From: JACVRX01 sp046726315 | GTDB lineage: Bacteria; Actinomycetota; Actinomycetes; Jiangellales; Jiangellaceae | Length of the DNA stretch: 64,000 bases | Assembly: GCA_046726315.1 (NCBI GenBank) | Contig: JBKPAG010000024.1 | Location: forward strand, 124,001-188,000 | Reading direction: 5' to 3' | Shown: piece after piece, positions 17,338 through 26,401 of the stretch | How positions within the stretch are numbered: the first letter of the stretch is position 1 | How the letters are laid out: each line of letters starts with the position of its first letter | Program-made: the position numbers and the translations under genes | The notes under the pieces: generated by a model | Told to the model about the DNA's origin: nothing | What the model saw: only the letters and a program-made list of their open reading frames with translations | The model's database searches: none

Positions 17338-19197
17338 ATGGGTCACTACAAGTCCAACCTGCGCGACATCGAGTTCACCCTGTTCGAGGTACTCGGCCGC
17401 GGCGAGATCCTCGGGCACGGGCGGTACGCCGACGTCGACGAAGACACCGCTCGCGCGATCTTGGCCGAGGTCGACCGGCTGGCTCGGGAACAGCTAGCGG
17501 ACTCCTTCACCGACGTCGACCGGCACGCGCCGGTATTCGACCCGCAGGCACACACGGTGACGGTGCCGGACTCGCTCAAGCAGAGCTTCCGCGCGTTGAT
17601 GGACGCGGAGTTCTACCGTTTCGCACTGCCGCCCGAGCTCGGCGGGCAGCCGGTGCCGCCGTCGATCTACTGGGCCGGGGCTGAGCTGCTCCAAGGCGCC
17701 AACCCAGCCTTGTGGATGTATGCGACCGGCCCGAACTTCGCTGCCACGATTTGGCGCAACGGAACGCCTGAGCAGCGGCGGATAGCGCACATCATGCTCG
17801 AGCGCCATTGGGGCGCGACCATGGTTCTCACGGAGCCCGACGCCGGCTCCGACGTCGGCGCCGCTCGCACCAAGGCATTTGCGAACGGCGACGGGACCTG
17901 GCGGATCGAGGGTGTCAAGCGGTTCATCACCTCAGGTGAACACGATCTCGCTGAGAACATCGTCCACCTCGTACTTGCCCGGCCCACCGGCGTCGAGGGC
18001 GTCGGTGGGCCGGGCACCAAGGGCCTGTCCCTGTTCCTCGTCCCTAAACACCGCTTCGACCTACAGACCGGCGAGCTGACGGGGCGCAATGGCGTCTTCG
18101 CCACGAACCTCGAGAAGAAGATGGGCCTCAAGGGGTCGGCGACCTGTGAGCTGACGTTCGGCGACGGCGAGCCGGCCATCGGTTACCTGCTCGGCGACCG
18201 GCACGACGGCATCGCCCAGATGTTCCAGGTGATCGAGTACGCGCGGATGATGGTCGGCGTCAAGGCCATCGCCGCGCTCTCGTCGGGCTATCTCAATGCC
18301 CTCGCGTTCGCCAAAGAGCGGGTACAAGGCGCCGACTTGACGACCGCCAACGACCGGACGTCCCCGCGGGTCACGATCACCCACCACCCCGACATCCGTC
18401 GCTCCCTGATGACGCAGAAGGCGCACGCGGAGGGAATGCGGGCATTGGTCTTGTACACGGCGTCGATTCAGGACCGCATTTACCAAGCCCGCGCAGAGGG
18501 GAAAACCGACGAAATCGCCGTACGGGTCAACGACCTGCTGCTTCCGGTGGTCAAGGGGTACGGGTCGGAGCGGTCCTGGGTGTTGCTTGGTTCCGAGACG
18601 CTGCAAACCCTCGGCGGCTCCGGCTATCTGCAGGACTACCCGATCGAGCAGTACGTCCGTGACGCCAAGATCGACACGCTGTACGAGGGCACGACCGCCG
18701 TCCAGGGCCTGGACCTGTTCTTCCGCAAGATCATCAAAAACAACGGGCAAGCGTTCGGCTGGCTGTCGGCCCAGATCAAGGACAGTCTCACTGCCGAGAT
18801 CGGCGGCGGCCGGCTCAAGGTCGAACGCGAGTTTCTGGCCAAGGCGCTCGAGGACGTCCAGGGCATACTCGCCGCGATGGTCGGGTTCCTGATGTCGACC
18901 GACCCCACCACCGAGAACGGCGACGTCCGCAACGTCTACAAGGTCGGCCTCAACACGACCCGGTTGTTGCTGTCCCTCGGGGACCTGCTGATCGCCTGGC
19001 TGCTGCTCAGGCAGGCGGCCGCCGCTCTGGAACGGCTTGACGCCGATGTCTCCACGAAAGACCGGACGTTCTACGAAGGCAAGGTCGCTGCGGCGCAGTT
19101 CTTCGCCCGCCAGGTGCTCCCGCGCCTCACCACGGAGCGGGCTGTCGCAGAAAGCACCGACAACGCTCTCATGGACCTCGGCGAGGCCGCGTTTTAG
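17338..19197 (+). CDS. acyl-CoA dehydrogenase (FadE-like, long form)
   Basis: This 619-residue flavoprotein has the layout of the long acyl-CoA dehydrogenases: an N-terminal helical extension (MGHYKSNLRDIEFTLFEVLG), the FAD-binding middle (VLTEPDAGSDVGAARTKA, ITSGEHDLAENIVH), a C-terminal four-helix domain with the catalytic-region sequence DAKIDTLYEGTTAVQGLD, and an extra C-terminal domain. It oxidises acyl-CoA to 2-enoyl-CoA, passing electrons to an electron transfer flavoprotein. The ATG at 17338 follows GGAGGG at 17325-17330; an earlier ATG at 17266 would run through the putative operators. Chain-length preference is unknown. Confidence 0.92.
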   Translation: MGHYKSNLRDIEFTLFEVLGRGEILGHGRYADVDEDTARAILAEVDRLAREQLADSFTDVDRHAPVFDPQAHTVTVPDSLKQSFRALMDAEFYRFALPPELGGQPVPPSIYWAGAELLQGANPALWMYATGPNFAATIWRNGTPEQRRIAHIMLERHWGATMVLTEPDAGSDVGAARTKAFANGDGTWRIEGVKRFITSGEHDLAENIVHLVLARPTGVEGVGGPGTKGLSLFLVPKHRFDLQTGELTGRNGVFATNLEKKMGLKGSATCELTFGDGEPAIGYLLGDRHDGIAQMFQVIEYARMMVGVKAIAALSSGYLNALAFAKERVQGADLTTANDRTSPRVTITHHPDIRRSLMTQKAHAEGMRALVLYTASIQDRIYQARAEGKTDEIAVRVNDLLLPVVKGYGSERSWVLLGSETLQTLGGSGYLQDYPIEQYVRDAKIDTLYEGTTAVQGLDLFFRKIIKNNGQAFGWLSAQIKDSLTAEIGGGRLKVEREFLAKALEDVQGILAAMVGFLMSTDPTTENGDVRNVYKVGLNTTRLLLSLGDLLIAWLLLRQAAAALERLDADVSTKDRTFYEGKVAAAQFFARQVLPRLTTERAVAESTDNALMDLGEAAF

Positions 19198-19251
19198 ATA
19201 GTGCCCTGGCGAGGTGCGCCCCCCTCAACGCGACTGGAGGCGGCGTTCGGG

Positions 19252-19788
19252 TCAAGCGCGCCGGCGTACACGCATCTCAACGGTCAGCCGCCAGGTAGAT
19301 CCCCCGTCTGATGAGACTTCGCTGCGCCAGTGGAACGCCCCCGCGCTGATGTCGGAGAAGATCCATCGCAACGGGTAACCCTCGTCGGTCTCCCCGCTGA
19401 GGACGATCTCGTGACCGACCTGCCGGGCGACGAACGTGTGCACCAGGCCGGTCACCGGGCCGACCCATGTCGCCCGCCACGCGTCGATACGAGGGTCGTA
19501 GAAGCGGACCACCGTGCCCCACTCGGCGGGCGGCGCGATCGGCTCGTCCCGCAGACCCCGGGCTGGGCAGATCCAGACGTCTTGGACGGCACGCCCTTCC
19601 AAGGCCCAGCCGAAGTGCCACTCGCCGCGAACCGTGGCTGTCGTGCCGTCGGGCGCGTAAGACGTTCGATCGAGGTCCCACGAGCCGACGAACTGGCCGA
19701 ACAGCTGCAACTTGTCTGCCAGCTCTGGACGCGGACCGACCGCCTGTAGCGCATCGATCATCGCCTTGGTGCCATCCGGCTGGGTCAT
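19252..19788 (-). CDS. DUF1579-like protein
   Basis: This 178-residue protein begins MTQPDGTKAMIDALQAVGP behind a good GGAGGT site. It contains GQFVGSWDLDRTSYAPDG, then a series of beta strands with alternating hydrophobics (VRGEWHFGWALEGRAVQDVW, TVVRFYDPRIDAWRATWVGP), which fits the DUF1579/lipocalin-like small beta-barrel proteins. Function is unknown; such folds often bind small ligands. It follows the methyltransferase gene on the same strand by 38 bases and may be cotranscribed with it. Confidence 0.65.
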   Translation of the reverse strand: MTQPDGTKAMIDALQAVGPRPELADKLQLFGQFVGSWDLDRTSYAPDGTTATVRGEWHFGWALEGRAVQDVWICPARGLRDEPIAPPAEWGTVVRFYDPRIDAWRATWVGPVTGLVHTFVARQVGHEIVLSGETDEGYPLRWIFSDISAGAFHWRSEVSSDGGSTWRLTVEMRVRRRA

Positions 19789-19826
19789 GCGACCTCCGTT
19801 CGGTAATGCAGTCGCAGAGACAAGCC

Positions 19827-20456
19827 TCATCCTTTTTCGAAACCGTGTCTCCCCACGAGCCGGACGAAATGCGCAAGGATGACGTCGCGGTTGCGGAACA
19901 AGCGATGGCCAGCCTTCATGAACTGGACCACGGTGTCCTGCCCGCCCGGCCCGATTGGCATCACGAGACGGCCGCCGTCCGCGAGCTGCGTTGCGAGCGG
20001 TGGCGGGACCCTGGGGAACGCCGCCGCGACGAGAATCGCATCGAACGGCGCGTGCTCGGCCAGTCCCTCGGTGCCGTCGCCAGCAATCACGTGAGTGTGC
20101 GCTGCGTCGTGGCGTCGGAGGTTTTCCCGCGCTGTCTCGGCGATGTCGGTGAAGCGTTCGACACTCCAGACCTCCTGAGCAAGGCGAGCCAGCAGCGCGG
20201 TTTGCCAGCCGTGGCCCGTCCCCACCTCGAGCACGCGCTCCGCGCCGGACAGCTCGAGCGCCTCGATCATCCGCGCGACCAGCGACGGCTGTGTCGTCAC
20301 CTGGCCATGTGGGATCGGCAAAGGGCTGTCGACGTCGGCCCGATCCGCGAGCTCCGATGGGACAAAGCCCTCCCGCGGCACGGCTCCCACCGCTTCCAGC
20401 ACGCGCGTATCGCGAACGCCGGCGAGCCAGCAGGCGCGGACGAGGCTCGCCTCCAC
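19827..20456 (-). CDS. pcm: protein-L-isoaspartate O-methyltransferase family protein
   Basis: This 209-residue protein uses S-adenosylmethionine to methylate isoaspartyl residues in damaged proteins, a repair role. Visible features are the family N-terminus DTRVLEAVGAVPREGFVPSE, the motif PIPHGQVTTQPSLVARMIEAL and the SAM-binding loop VLEVGTGHGWQTALLARLA. I chose the GTG at 20456, where family alignments begin. An ATG at 20540 extends the frame upstream, but it overlaps the start of the divergent glutaminase and has no ribosome site. Low-identity Pcm relatives can have other substrates. Confidence 0.8.
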   Translation of the reverse strand: MEASLVRACWLAGVRDTRVLEAVGAVPREGFVPSELADRADVDSPLPIPHGQVTTQPSLVARMIEALELSGAERVLEVGTGHGWQTALLARLAQEVWSVERFTDIAETARENLRRHDAAHTHVIAGDGTEGLAEHAPFDAILVAAAFPRVPPPLATQLADGGRLVMPIGPGGQDTVVQFMKAGHRLFRNRDVILAHFVRLVGRHGFEKG

Positions 20457-20538
20457 TTGGCCAGTATGCGGAACGTGACAATCTGAGCGGCGTTGCTCAC
20501 GCGCGACGGCCGTGCTGTTCGCAACCAAGGGGAACCGC

Positions 20539-21543
20539 ATGGAAATGCAAACCGATGCCGACGTTGAACGCGAGTCCTGGTACGTCTCGACTGGGCATCT
20601 TCCGTCCCCCGCACAGATCCAGCGCTGGGTCGACGAGGCGTACGACCGCTATCGCTCGATCACTGACGGAGAAAACACCAAGGTCTATCCGGCGCTGGCG
20701 AGGGTGCCGAGCGACCTGTTCGGCATCTGCGCGGTAGGAACCAGCGGCAACGTCTATACGGCCGGGGACGCGGCGTACGAGTTCGCCATCATGAGCGCGG
20801 CCAAGCCATTCGTCTTCGCCCTGGTCTGTCAGTCATTGGGCGCCGCGGAAGCCAGGAGGAAGCTCGGGGTGAACGCCACAGGGCTGCCGTTCAACTCGTT
20901 CGCAGCGGTCGAGCGCAGTGCAGATGGCAGGACCAATCCGATGGTGAACGCTGGAGCGATCGCCACTGCAAGCCTGGCGCCGGGCGACACTGGAGAGGCG
21001 AAGTGGGCGTTCATCCATGACGGCCTGTCCCAGTTCGCGGGCCGGACGCTTTCGCTGGACGACGAGGTCTACACCTCCGCGTCGGAGACAAACCATCGCA
21101 ATCGCGGCCTGGCAAACCTGCTCGAGAGTTTCGGTTGCATCTACTGCGACCCGACCGACGCATTGGAGTTGTACACCAGGTTCTGCTCCCTGAGCGTGAC
21201 CGCTACCGATCTGGCGACCATGGGTGCCACTGTCGCTGACGGCGGGGTGCACCCCCTCAACAAGACACGCGTGGTTGACGCGGTGGTCTGCCACTACGCA
21301 CTCGCGGTGATGACCACCGCGGGCATGTATGAAACATCGGGCGACTGGCTCTACGACGTCGGGGTTCCGGGGAAGAGCGGTATCGGGGGCGGAATCGTCA
21401 CCATCGCCCCTGGCAAAGGTGGGCTGGGAACGTTCGCGCCGCCGCTCGACCACGCCGGGAACAGTGTCAGGGGGCAGCTCGCCTCACAGTATTTGGCTCG
21501 ACGACTTGGGTTGAGCCTGTTCGCCTCTGAACCTGCGTATTAG
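20539..21543 (+). CDS. glsA: glutaminase A
   Basis: This 334-residue protein matches serine-type glutaminases (L-glutamine to glutamate plus ammonia). The catalytic SxxK motif is SAAKPF, and NPMVNAGAIATASL, the Tyr-containing YTSASETNHRN and the C-terminal GVPGKSGIGGGIVTIAPGKG are all conserved. The ATG at 20539 is preceded by AAGGGGA. It is divergent from the pcm-like gene and converges on the beta-hydroxyacid dehydrogenase at its 3' end. Confidence 0.92.
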   Translation: MEMQTDADVERESWYVSTGHLPSPAQIQRWVDEAYDRYRSITDGENTKVYPALARVPSDLFGICAVGTSGNVYTAGDAAYEFAIMSAAKPFVFALVCQSLGAAEARRKLGVNATGLPFNSFAAVERSADGRTNPMVNAGAIATASLAPGDTGEAKWAFIHDGLSQFAGRTLSLDDEVYTSASETNHRNRGLANLLESFGCIYCDPTDALELYTRFCSLSVTATDLATMGATVADGGVHPLNKTRVVDAVVCHYALAVMTTAGMYETSGDWLYDVGVPGKSGIGGGIVTIAPGKGGLGTFAPPLDHAGNSVRGQLASQYLARRLGLSLFASEPAY

Positions 21544-21564
21544 CGCGACATCCGATGATCATGA

Positions 21565-22440
21565 TCACCGGAAGAGGGAGGCGAGGGCGCTGAGGTCGGC
21601 GTGGCCAAGGCCCGCGTCGAGCGCGCGCTGAACGACGGCCCGGTTTACCGCGAGCTGAGGCACCTCTGCGCCCACTCGCGCAGCCAGCGTGGCTGCGAGG
21701 TCGAGATCTTTAGCCACAAGATCGAGAGCGAAGGCGACCGGCGTTTCGTCGGGGTTCTCGTACGCCGCGCGCTTGTAGAGGACGAACGGCGAGGCCCCTG
21801 CGCTCGAGGCGATCACGTCGTACGCGGCAGAACGCTCGACCCCGGCCCTCTCGGCGAGCACCAGCGCCTCCGCGAGAGCCGCGTTGAGACCGTGGACCAT
21901 GCTGTTGACGACCAGCTTCATCGTCGCGCCGGCCCCGAGCGGGCCGAGCGGTATCACCCGAGCGGCGAAGGCGTCGAGCGCCGGCCGGGCCCGGGCCAGC
22001 GCCGACTCGTCGCCGCCGGCCATCACCAGTAGCTGTCCGCTCTGCACCGTGGAGACGCTTCCGGAGACTGGCGTGTCGATCAGCGCTGCTCCCGTCCGCG
22101 CGACGTCGAGGCCCAGCGCTTGGATCGTCGCCGGGTCGACCGTGCTGGTATCTGCCACCACGGTTCCCCGGCGGAGCCCGGCGACCAGCCCATCGGGGCC
22201 GAGATAGGCGGCTCGGACGGCCGCGTCGTCGGCGAGCGAAACCACAACCACGTCGGCGGCCGAAGCAGCATCGCGCGCGGTGGACGCCACAGAGACATCG
22301 TGGACCTCGGCCAAGGCGACGGCCTTCGATCGGCTCCGGTTGTAGACGGTGACCTCGTGGCCGGCTCCGACTAGCCGGCCGACCATCGCCGAGCCCATCC
22401 GGCCGGTGCCGACAACCGAAACCCGAAGCGATCGACTCAC
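21565..22440 (-). CDS. beta-hydroxyacid dehydrogenase family oxidoreductase
   Basis: This 291-residue protein has an N-terminal Rossmann fold (VVGTGRMGSAMVGRL, then VYNRSRSK suggesting NADP(H)), the substrate motif DTPVSGSVSTVQSGQL and the catalytic-lysine region GAGATMKLVVNSM, as in 3-hydroxyisobutyrate and tartronate semialdehyde reductases. It oxidises a 3-hydroxyacid or reduces a semialdehyde. Its GTG start overlaps the preceding SDR stop by four bases. It is the last gene of the seven-gene operon that begins at 28700, so it probably handles a late intermediate of that pathway. Confidence 0.85.
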   Translation of the reverse strand: MSRSLRVSVVGTGRMGSAMVGRLVGAGHEVTVYNRSRSKAVALAEVHDVSVASTARDAASAADVVVVSLADDAAVRAAYLGPDGLVAGLRRGTVVADTSTVDPATIQALGLDVARTGAALIDTPVSGSVSTVQSGQLLVMAGGDESALARARPALDAFAARVIPLGPLGAGATMKLVVNSMVHGLNAALAEALVLAERAGVERSAAYDVIASSAGASPFVLYKRAAYENPDETPVAFALDLVAKDLDLAATLAARVGAEVPQLAVNRAVVQRALDAGLGHADLSALASLFR

Positions 22441-23129
22441 GTCAGCAGCCAGCCGCCGTCGACGTAGAGCTGGACGGCGTTCACGCCGCGGTTGGCGAGC
22501 AGGAAGTCGACGGCGCCCACGATGTCGGCCATGGTCGCGAGCCGGCCGGTCGGTGTTCGGGATCGGTAGCCCTCGAGGACCGGGTGCGGCTTGCTCGCCC
22601 AGAACGGGCTGTCCCCGACGATTCCTGGGTGGACAGCGTTGACCCGGATCGGCGCCAGCTCCAGCGCCATCGCGTTCACCATACCGATGACGCCGCCATT
22701 GACTGTCGAGACGGTGATCGACCCGGGGTACGGGCGGTCTTTGGCCCGACCACCGAACACGACGATGGCGCTTTCGTCGTGCATCGCCGGCACCAACGTG
22801 TGTACGACCTCGGTGTACCCGACCAGCTTGAGCGTCGCGAGGTTCAACGCCCGGTCCAGGTCGTAGTCGCGGACGTCGTTGGTGTCCCGGTCGATGGCGG
22901 CGAGCACCAGGTTGTCTACCCGCTCGATCCCGGCTAGTGCGGGCGCGATTCGCGGTGGCTCGGTGAGGTCGAACGCCACTGCCCGGGCGGTCCCGGCCAG
23001 CGACGACGCGGCCTCCGCCGCCGTAGTTGCGTCACGACCGGTGAGGACGATGTCGTCACCCTGCTTGCTGCGATGCCGGGCGACCTCCAGCCCGAGTCCA
23101 CTGGTTCCACCGACGACGACGGTGATCAC
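22437..23129 (-). CDS. atypical SDR-family protein
   Basis: This 230-residue protein has a clear NAD(P)-binding start (VITVVVGGTSGLGLEVAR, TGRD) and the late SDR motif RVNAVHPGIVGDSPFW. However, the usual NNAG is replaced by NLVLAAIDRD and no YxxxK catalytic pair is visible where it should be: the segment reads SITVSTVNGGVIGMVNAM. It may be a non-catalytic or mechanistically unusual SDR. The GTG at 23129 has AGGAGG six bases upstream and overlaps the preceding cupin stop, which decides the start. It is gene six of the seven-gene operon. Confidence 0.75.
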   Translation of the reverse strand: MITVVVGGTSGLGLEVARHRSKQGDDIVLTGRDATTAAEAASSLAGTARAVAFDLTEPPRIAPALAGIERVDNLVLAAIDRDTNDVRDYDLDRALNLATLKLVGYTEVVHTLVPAMHDESAIVVFGGRAKDRPYPGSITVSTVNGGVIGMVNAMALELAPIRVNAVHPGIVGDSPFWASKPHPVLEGYRSRTPTGRLATMADIVGAVDFLLANRGVNAVQLYVDGGWLLT

Positions 23130-24031
23130 ACCGGTCCTCCTGTCTCGAGTCGCTGCCGTAAGTAGTCCCAGTCCCGGGCGAATCGGTAGGAGTGCCGGCC
23201 CGGCGGCTGCGGCGCCTGGGTCTCCAGCCAACGCACCGGGCCGCCCCCTGCCGGCCGGAACGAATGGACACACCCGACGCCAGCCCATCCGACGTCGCCC
23301 GGGCCAAGTACATAGGAGGCGCCGTCAAATGTCGCCTCCACCGAACCGTCGAGGATGAGGTAGGTCTCCTCGAATGGGTGGTCATGCCCTCCGATCAGAC
23401 CGGTCGGCTCGTACTGCACCATGAACATGGTCGCCAGCTGCGCCCCCAAGTCGGAGTCGATCATCATCTTCACGGTGATTCCGCTGTAGACCAGCAGCGC
23501 CGTCCGCATGCTCGCGGACGCGGCGAGCCGGTCCTGGGTTTGCTGCGCTGGATCCATGTTCTCCGGGTCAACGTGGCCGTACCGGCGGGTGCGCGGGTCA
23601 CGGACGTCGGCCCGGGCCGGCTCGGTCCGCGGGAGCTCCGGGACGACATAGGTGTCCAGCCCATGGGACACCCGTGGGGTGGGTGCAGACATCCGAGCCC
23701 AGCGGGTCTCATTGTTCCCGATGTTGCGCAGCACGTGCGGAACGCCGACCGGGATCCACCCGTAGTCGCCCGGTCCGAGGAGAGCAGCCTCCCCAGGCGT
23801 CTGAACGACGACCTCGCCGTCCAGCACGTAGAGGCTCTCCTCGTACGAATGAACGTGGGAGGACATCGAGCCGCCGGCTTCGAGGCGTCCGAGCGCGAAG
23901 CCGGTGTGCACCGCCGCCGTCGAGGAGTCGACAACCGACCACGCTTGCAGGCCACGGGAGCCGGAGAGTGGCCCGGCCACCGGGCTCCAGACCGCCTCCG
24001 CAGCCCGGCGAACGAGGTGATGGGTGGTCAC
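23126..24031 (-). CDS. double-cupin protein
   Basis: This 301-residue protein has two cupin domains. The first includes SSHVHSYEESLYVLDGEV and GPGDYGWIPVGVPH, the second GGHDHPFEETYLILDGSV and GPGDVGWAGVGCVHSF; both keep the metal-binding His/Glu pattern (H-x-H, E, H). Bicupins of this kind are found among (S)-ureidoglycine aminohydrolases, gentisate-type dioxygenases and sugar isomerases. The amidohydrolase neighbour makes a role in breakdown of an N-containing or cyclic compound plausible, but this is inference. The GTG start overlaps the amidohydrolase stop. Confidence 0.8.
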   Translation of the reverse strand: MTTHHLVRRAAEAVWSPVAGPLSGSRGLQAWSVVDSSTAAVHTGFALGRLEAGGSMSSHVHSYEESLYVLDGEVVVQTPGEAALLGPGDYGWIPVGVPHVLRNIGNNETRWARMSAPTPRVSHGLDTYVVPELPRTEPARADVRDPRTRRYGHVDPENMDPAQQTQDRLAASASMRTALLVYSGITVKMMIDSDLGAQLATMFMVQYEPTGLIGGHDHPFEETYLILDGSVEATFDGASYVLGPGDVGWAGVGCVHSFRPAGGGPVRWLETQAPQPPGRHSYRFARDWDYLRQRLETGGPV

Positions 24032-25383
24032 GCGGCGGGGGCCTTCGCCTTCGCTGCCGCTTCGACCAGGTAGTCGCGCGCGTTCTCGACGAGCGTGCGC
24101 GCACGGTCGACGTCGGCGAGCAGGGTGAAATCGCGCTTGCGGAACACCCCGTCGACGATCACGTGCTCGACGTTGGACACGTCGGCGCACAGCGTCACCG
24201 CAGCAACCGGGTCGTGGATCGGCGTCACGTTGATCGCTGTCGCGTCGATGACGACGACGTCAGCCTTCTTGCCTGGGGTAAGGGATCCCACCCGTTCCTC
24301 GAGGCCCGCGACGTGCGCGCCGTTGATCGTGGCCATCTCGAGCATCTTGTCCGCCGTCAGGATCGTGTCGGGAACAGCGGTGTCGGCCTCCCAGCTCACC
24401 GCGTTGACTCGCGCCCGCTCGGCGCCAAATGCCGCGCGCATCTGGGTGAACATGTCGCCCGGCACGGTCGTGACGACGTCAACGGACAGGCTCGGGCGCA
24501 ACCCGAACTGGTAGCTCTTGTTCACTGGCGGCCAGCCGTGGCCCATCTGCAGCTCGACCTGCGCAGCGATGGAGATGGTGCCGCCGGTGTCGGCGACCCG
24601 CTTCCATTCGTGCTCGCTGAAGTAGCAGCAGTGGATGAACGTCGTGTCCGGCCCCAGCAGACCGAGCCGGTCCAGCTGCTCGACCATGGCGAACCGGCCT
24701 GCCATCCGGCCCATCGCAACATGGACGGTGATCGGGATGCCCAGCTCGCGCGCCAGGCCCCATTCGGACTGGACCACTTGGTCCTGGGTGAAGCCCGGGC
24801 CACGGGTGGCGATGGCCATGGTGAGCAGGCCGTCGTCGCTGGAGAAGTAGGCGTCCTTGACCCGCCGAACATCGTCTCCGGGGATTGCCTCAGCGCTGAA
24901 GAACCAGTACTTCTCCAGCGAGGTGTTGGCGCTGCCGTAGGCGTACTGCGCGCGGATCCCAGTCTCTTGCAGGGCGTTGATCGCAGCGTCCGGATGCTCG
25001 GGCGTGTTGTTGATGTGGGACCAGTCGACCAGCGTCGTGATGCCGGCGTTGAGGCACTCCAGCGACCCGGCCACGTTGCTGGCGTAGACATCCTCCGCCC
25101 GATACAGCGGAGCAAAGGTGTCAAGGACCTCGACGAAGTAGTCGTCGAGGGTCGCGTTCGGGGCGCAGTTGCGGATCGCGGCTTCCCAGGTGTGTCGATG
25201 GGAGTCAACGAAGCCGGGGATGACGATTTTTCCGGCGCAGTCCACGACCTCCGCGTCAGCCTCGATGCCAGCCTCCACACCCGCAATCCGGTCGTCATCG
25301 ATGAGCACGTCGCCGGTTCGCAGATCCCCCACCTCAGGGTCCACCGAGAGGACCGTCCCGCCCTTGAGGAGAAGCTTGCCCAT
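24028..25383 (-). CDS. amidohydrolase / deaminase of the TRZ/ATZ type
   Basis: This 451-residue cytosolic metal-dependent hydrolase has the HxH motif (His62, His64 in VDSHRHTWE), later metal-site histidines (ITVHVAMG, FIHCCYF), and the C-terminal small beta domain VGSLTPGKKADVVVIDATA. This is the layout of aminohydrolases acting on ring C-N bonds (triazines, guanine analogues, 8-oxoguanine). The start is the ATG at 25383 with GGGAG upstream. It follows the E1 beta gene by 40 bases, the longest gap in an otherwise overlapping operon. The substrate is unknown. Confidence 0.85.
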   Translation of the reverse strand: MGKLLLKGGTVLSVDPEVGDLRTGDVLIDDDRIAGVEAGIEADAEVVDCAGKIVIPGFVDSHRHTWEAAIRNCAPNATLDDYFVEVLDTFAPLYRAEDVYASNVAGSLECLNAGITTLVDWSHINNTPEHPDAAINALQETGIRAQYAYGSANTSLEKYWFFSAEAIPGDDVRRVKDAYFSSDDGLLTMAIATRGPGFTQDQVVQSEWGLARELGIPITVHVAMGRMAGRFAMVEQLDRLGLLGPDTTFIHCCYFSEHEWKRVADTGGTISIAAQVELQMGHGWPPVNKSYQFGLRPSLSVDVVTTVPGDMFTQMRAAFGAERARVNAVSWEADTAVPDTILTADKMLEMATINGAHVAGLEERVGSLTPGKKADVVVIDATAINVTPIHDPVAAVTLCADVSNVEHVIVDGVFRKRDFTLLADVDRARTLVENARDYLVEAAAKAKAPAA

Positions 25384-25423
25384 GACTGACTCCCTTCGAG
25401 TGTCCGGTGTTGACGGCTCGCCG

Positions 25424-26401
25424 TCAGTAGGCACCGAGCCGTCGCACCGCTGTGATGACCTTGTCGACAGTGGGGATGACCTCGTCCTCGAGAGCGTCGG
25501 CAAAGGGGAGCGGGACGCACTCGGCCGCAAGCCGGCGAACCGGAGCGTCGAGCGTCTCGTAGCCCTCGTCGGCGACAATTGAGGCGACCGTCGCACCCCA
25601 GCCGCCTTGGTACGGGTTTTCCTCGACGACGAGCAGCCGGTTCGTACGTTCGACCGACGCAAGGACAGTCGCCACGTCCAGCGGCACCAGGCAGCGCAAG
25701 TCAACGACCTCGACCGAGATTCCCTCTCCGGACAACCGCTCCGCGGCGGTCAGCGCGAGCGGCACCGTGGAGGCCAAGGCGACCAGCGTCAGGTCGGTGC
25801 CGTTGCGCGCGACCCGCGCCTGGCCGAGCTCGACGACGTGGTCGGGCGGCGCCGGATCTCCCTTGCTGGCGAAGAGCCCTTTGTGCTCGAAGAACACGAC
25901 CGCGTCGTCGGAGCGGATCGCCGCGGCCATCAGCCCCACGACGTCCGAGGGGGTTGCCGGCGCCGCCACCTTGAGGCCGGGGATCGTGAACACCCAGTTC
26001 TCCACCGCCTGGGAGTGCTGAGCGCCGAAGCCGAGCCCGCCGCCGTTGGCCGTGCGAATGACCAGCGGAACCCTGACCTGCCCACCCGTCATGTACCGGG
26101 CCTTCGGAATCTCGTTCGCCAGGTAGTCCCAGCAACACGCCAGGAAGTCGCTGAACATGATCTCCGCGACGGGTCGAATGCCGGTCATCGCCGCACCCAT
26201 CGCGGCGCCGACGATGGCCTGCTCGGAAATAGGGGTGTCCCACACCCGGTCTGGGCCGAACTCCTCGAACAGGCCCACCGTGGTCTTGAAGACGCCGCCG
26301 GCAGCGCCGATGTCCTCGCCGATGCACACTACGGCCGGGTCGCGGCGCATCTCACGCGCGATGCCCTCGGCGACCGACTCGCGGTAGGTCACGTCCGCCA
26401 C
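25424..26401 (-). CDS. 2-oxoacid dehydrogenase E1 component, beta subunit
   Basis: This 325-residue protein matches the transketolase-like beta subunit of heterotetrameric E1 enzymes: VADVTYRESVAEGIAREM, VVCIGEDIGAAGGVFKTT, DTPISEQAIVGAAMGAAMTG and the C-terminal domain LVVEENPYQGGWGATVAS. It would act with the adjacent alpha subunit in thiamine-diphosphate-dependent oxidative decarboxylation or acetoin-type cleavage. I prefer the GTG at 26401, where relatives begin; a GTG at 26392 overlapping the E1 alpha stop is also possible. No E2 or E3 gene is in this operon. Confidence 0.88.
   Translation of the reverse strand: MADVTYRESVAEGIAREMRRDPAVVCIGEDIGAAGGVFKTTVGLFEEFGPDRVWDTPISEQAIVGAAMGAAMTGIRPVAEIMFSDFLACCWDYLANEIPKARYMTGGQVRVPLVIRTANGGGLGFGAQHSQAVENWVFTIPGLKVAAPATPSDVVGLMAAAIRSDDAVVFFEHKGLFASKGDPAPPDHVVELGQARVARNGTDLTLVALASTVPLALTAAERLSGEGISVEVVDLRCLVPLDVATVLASVERTNRLLVVEENPYQGGWGATVASIVADEGYETLDAPVRRLAAECVPLPFADALEDEVIPTVDKVITAVRRLGAY

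Noticed and set aside
20457..20540. Longer pcm start at 20540
   Set aside because: No ribosome site, and the ATG overlaps the divergent glutaminase start codon.
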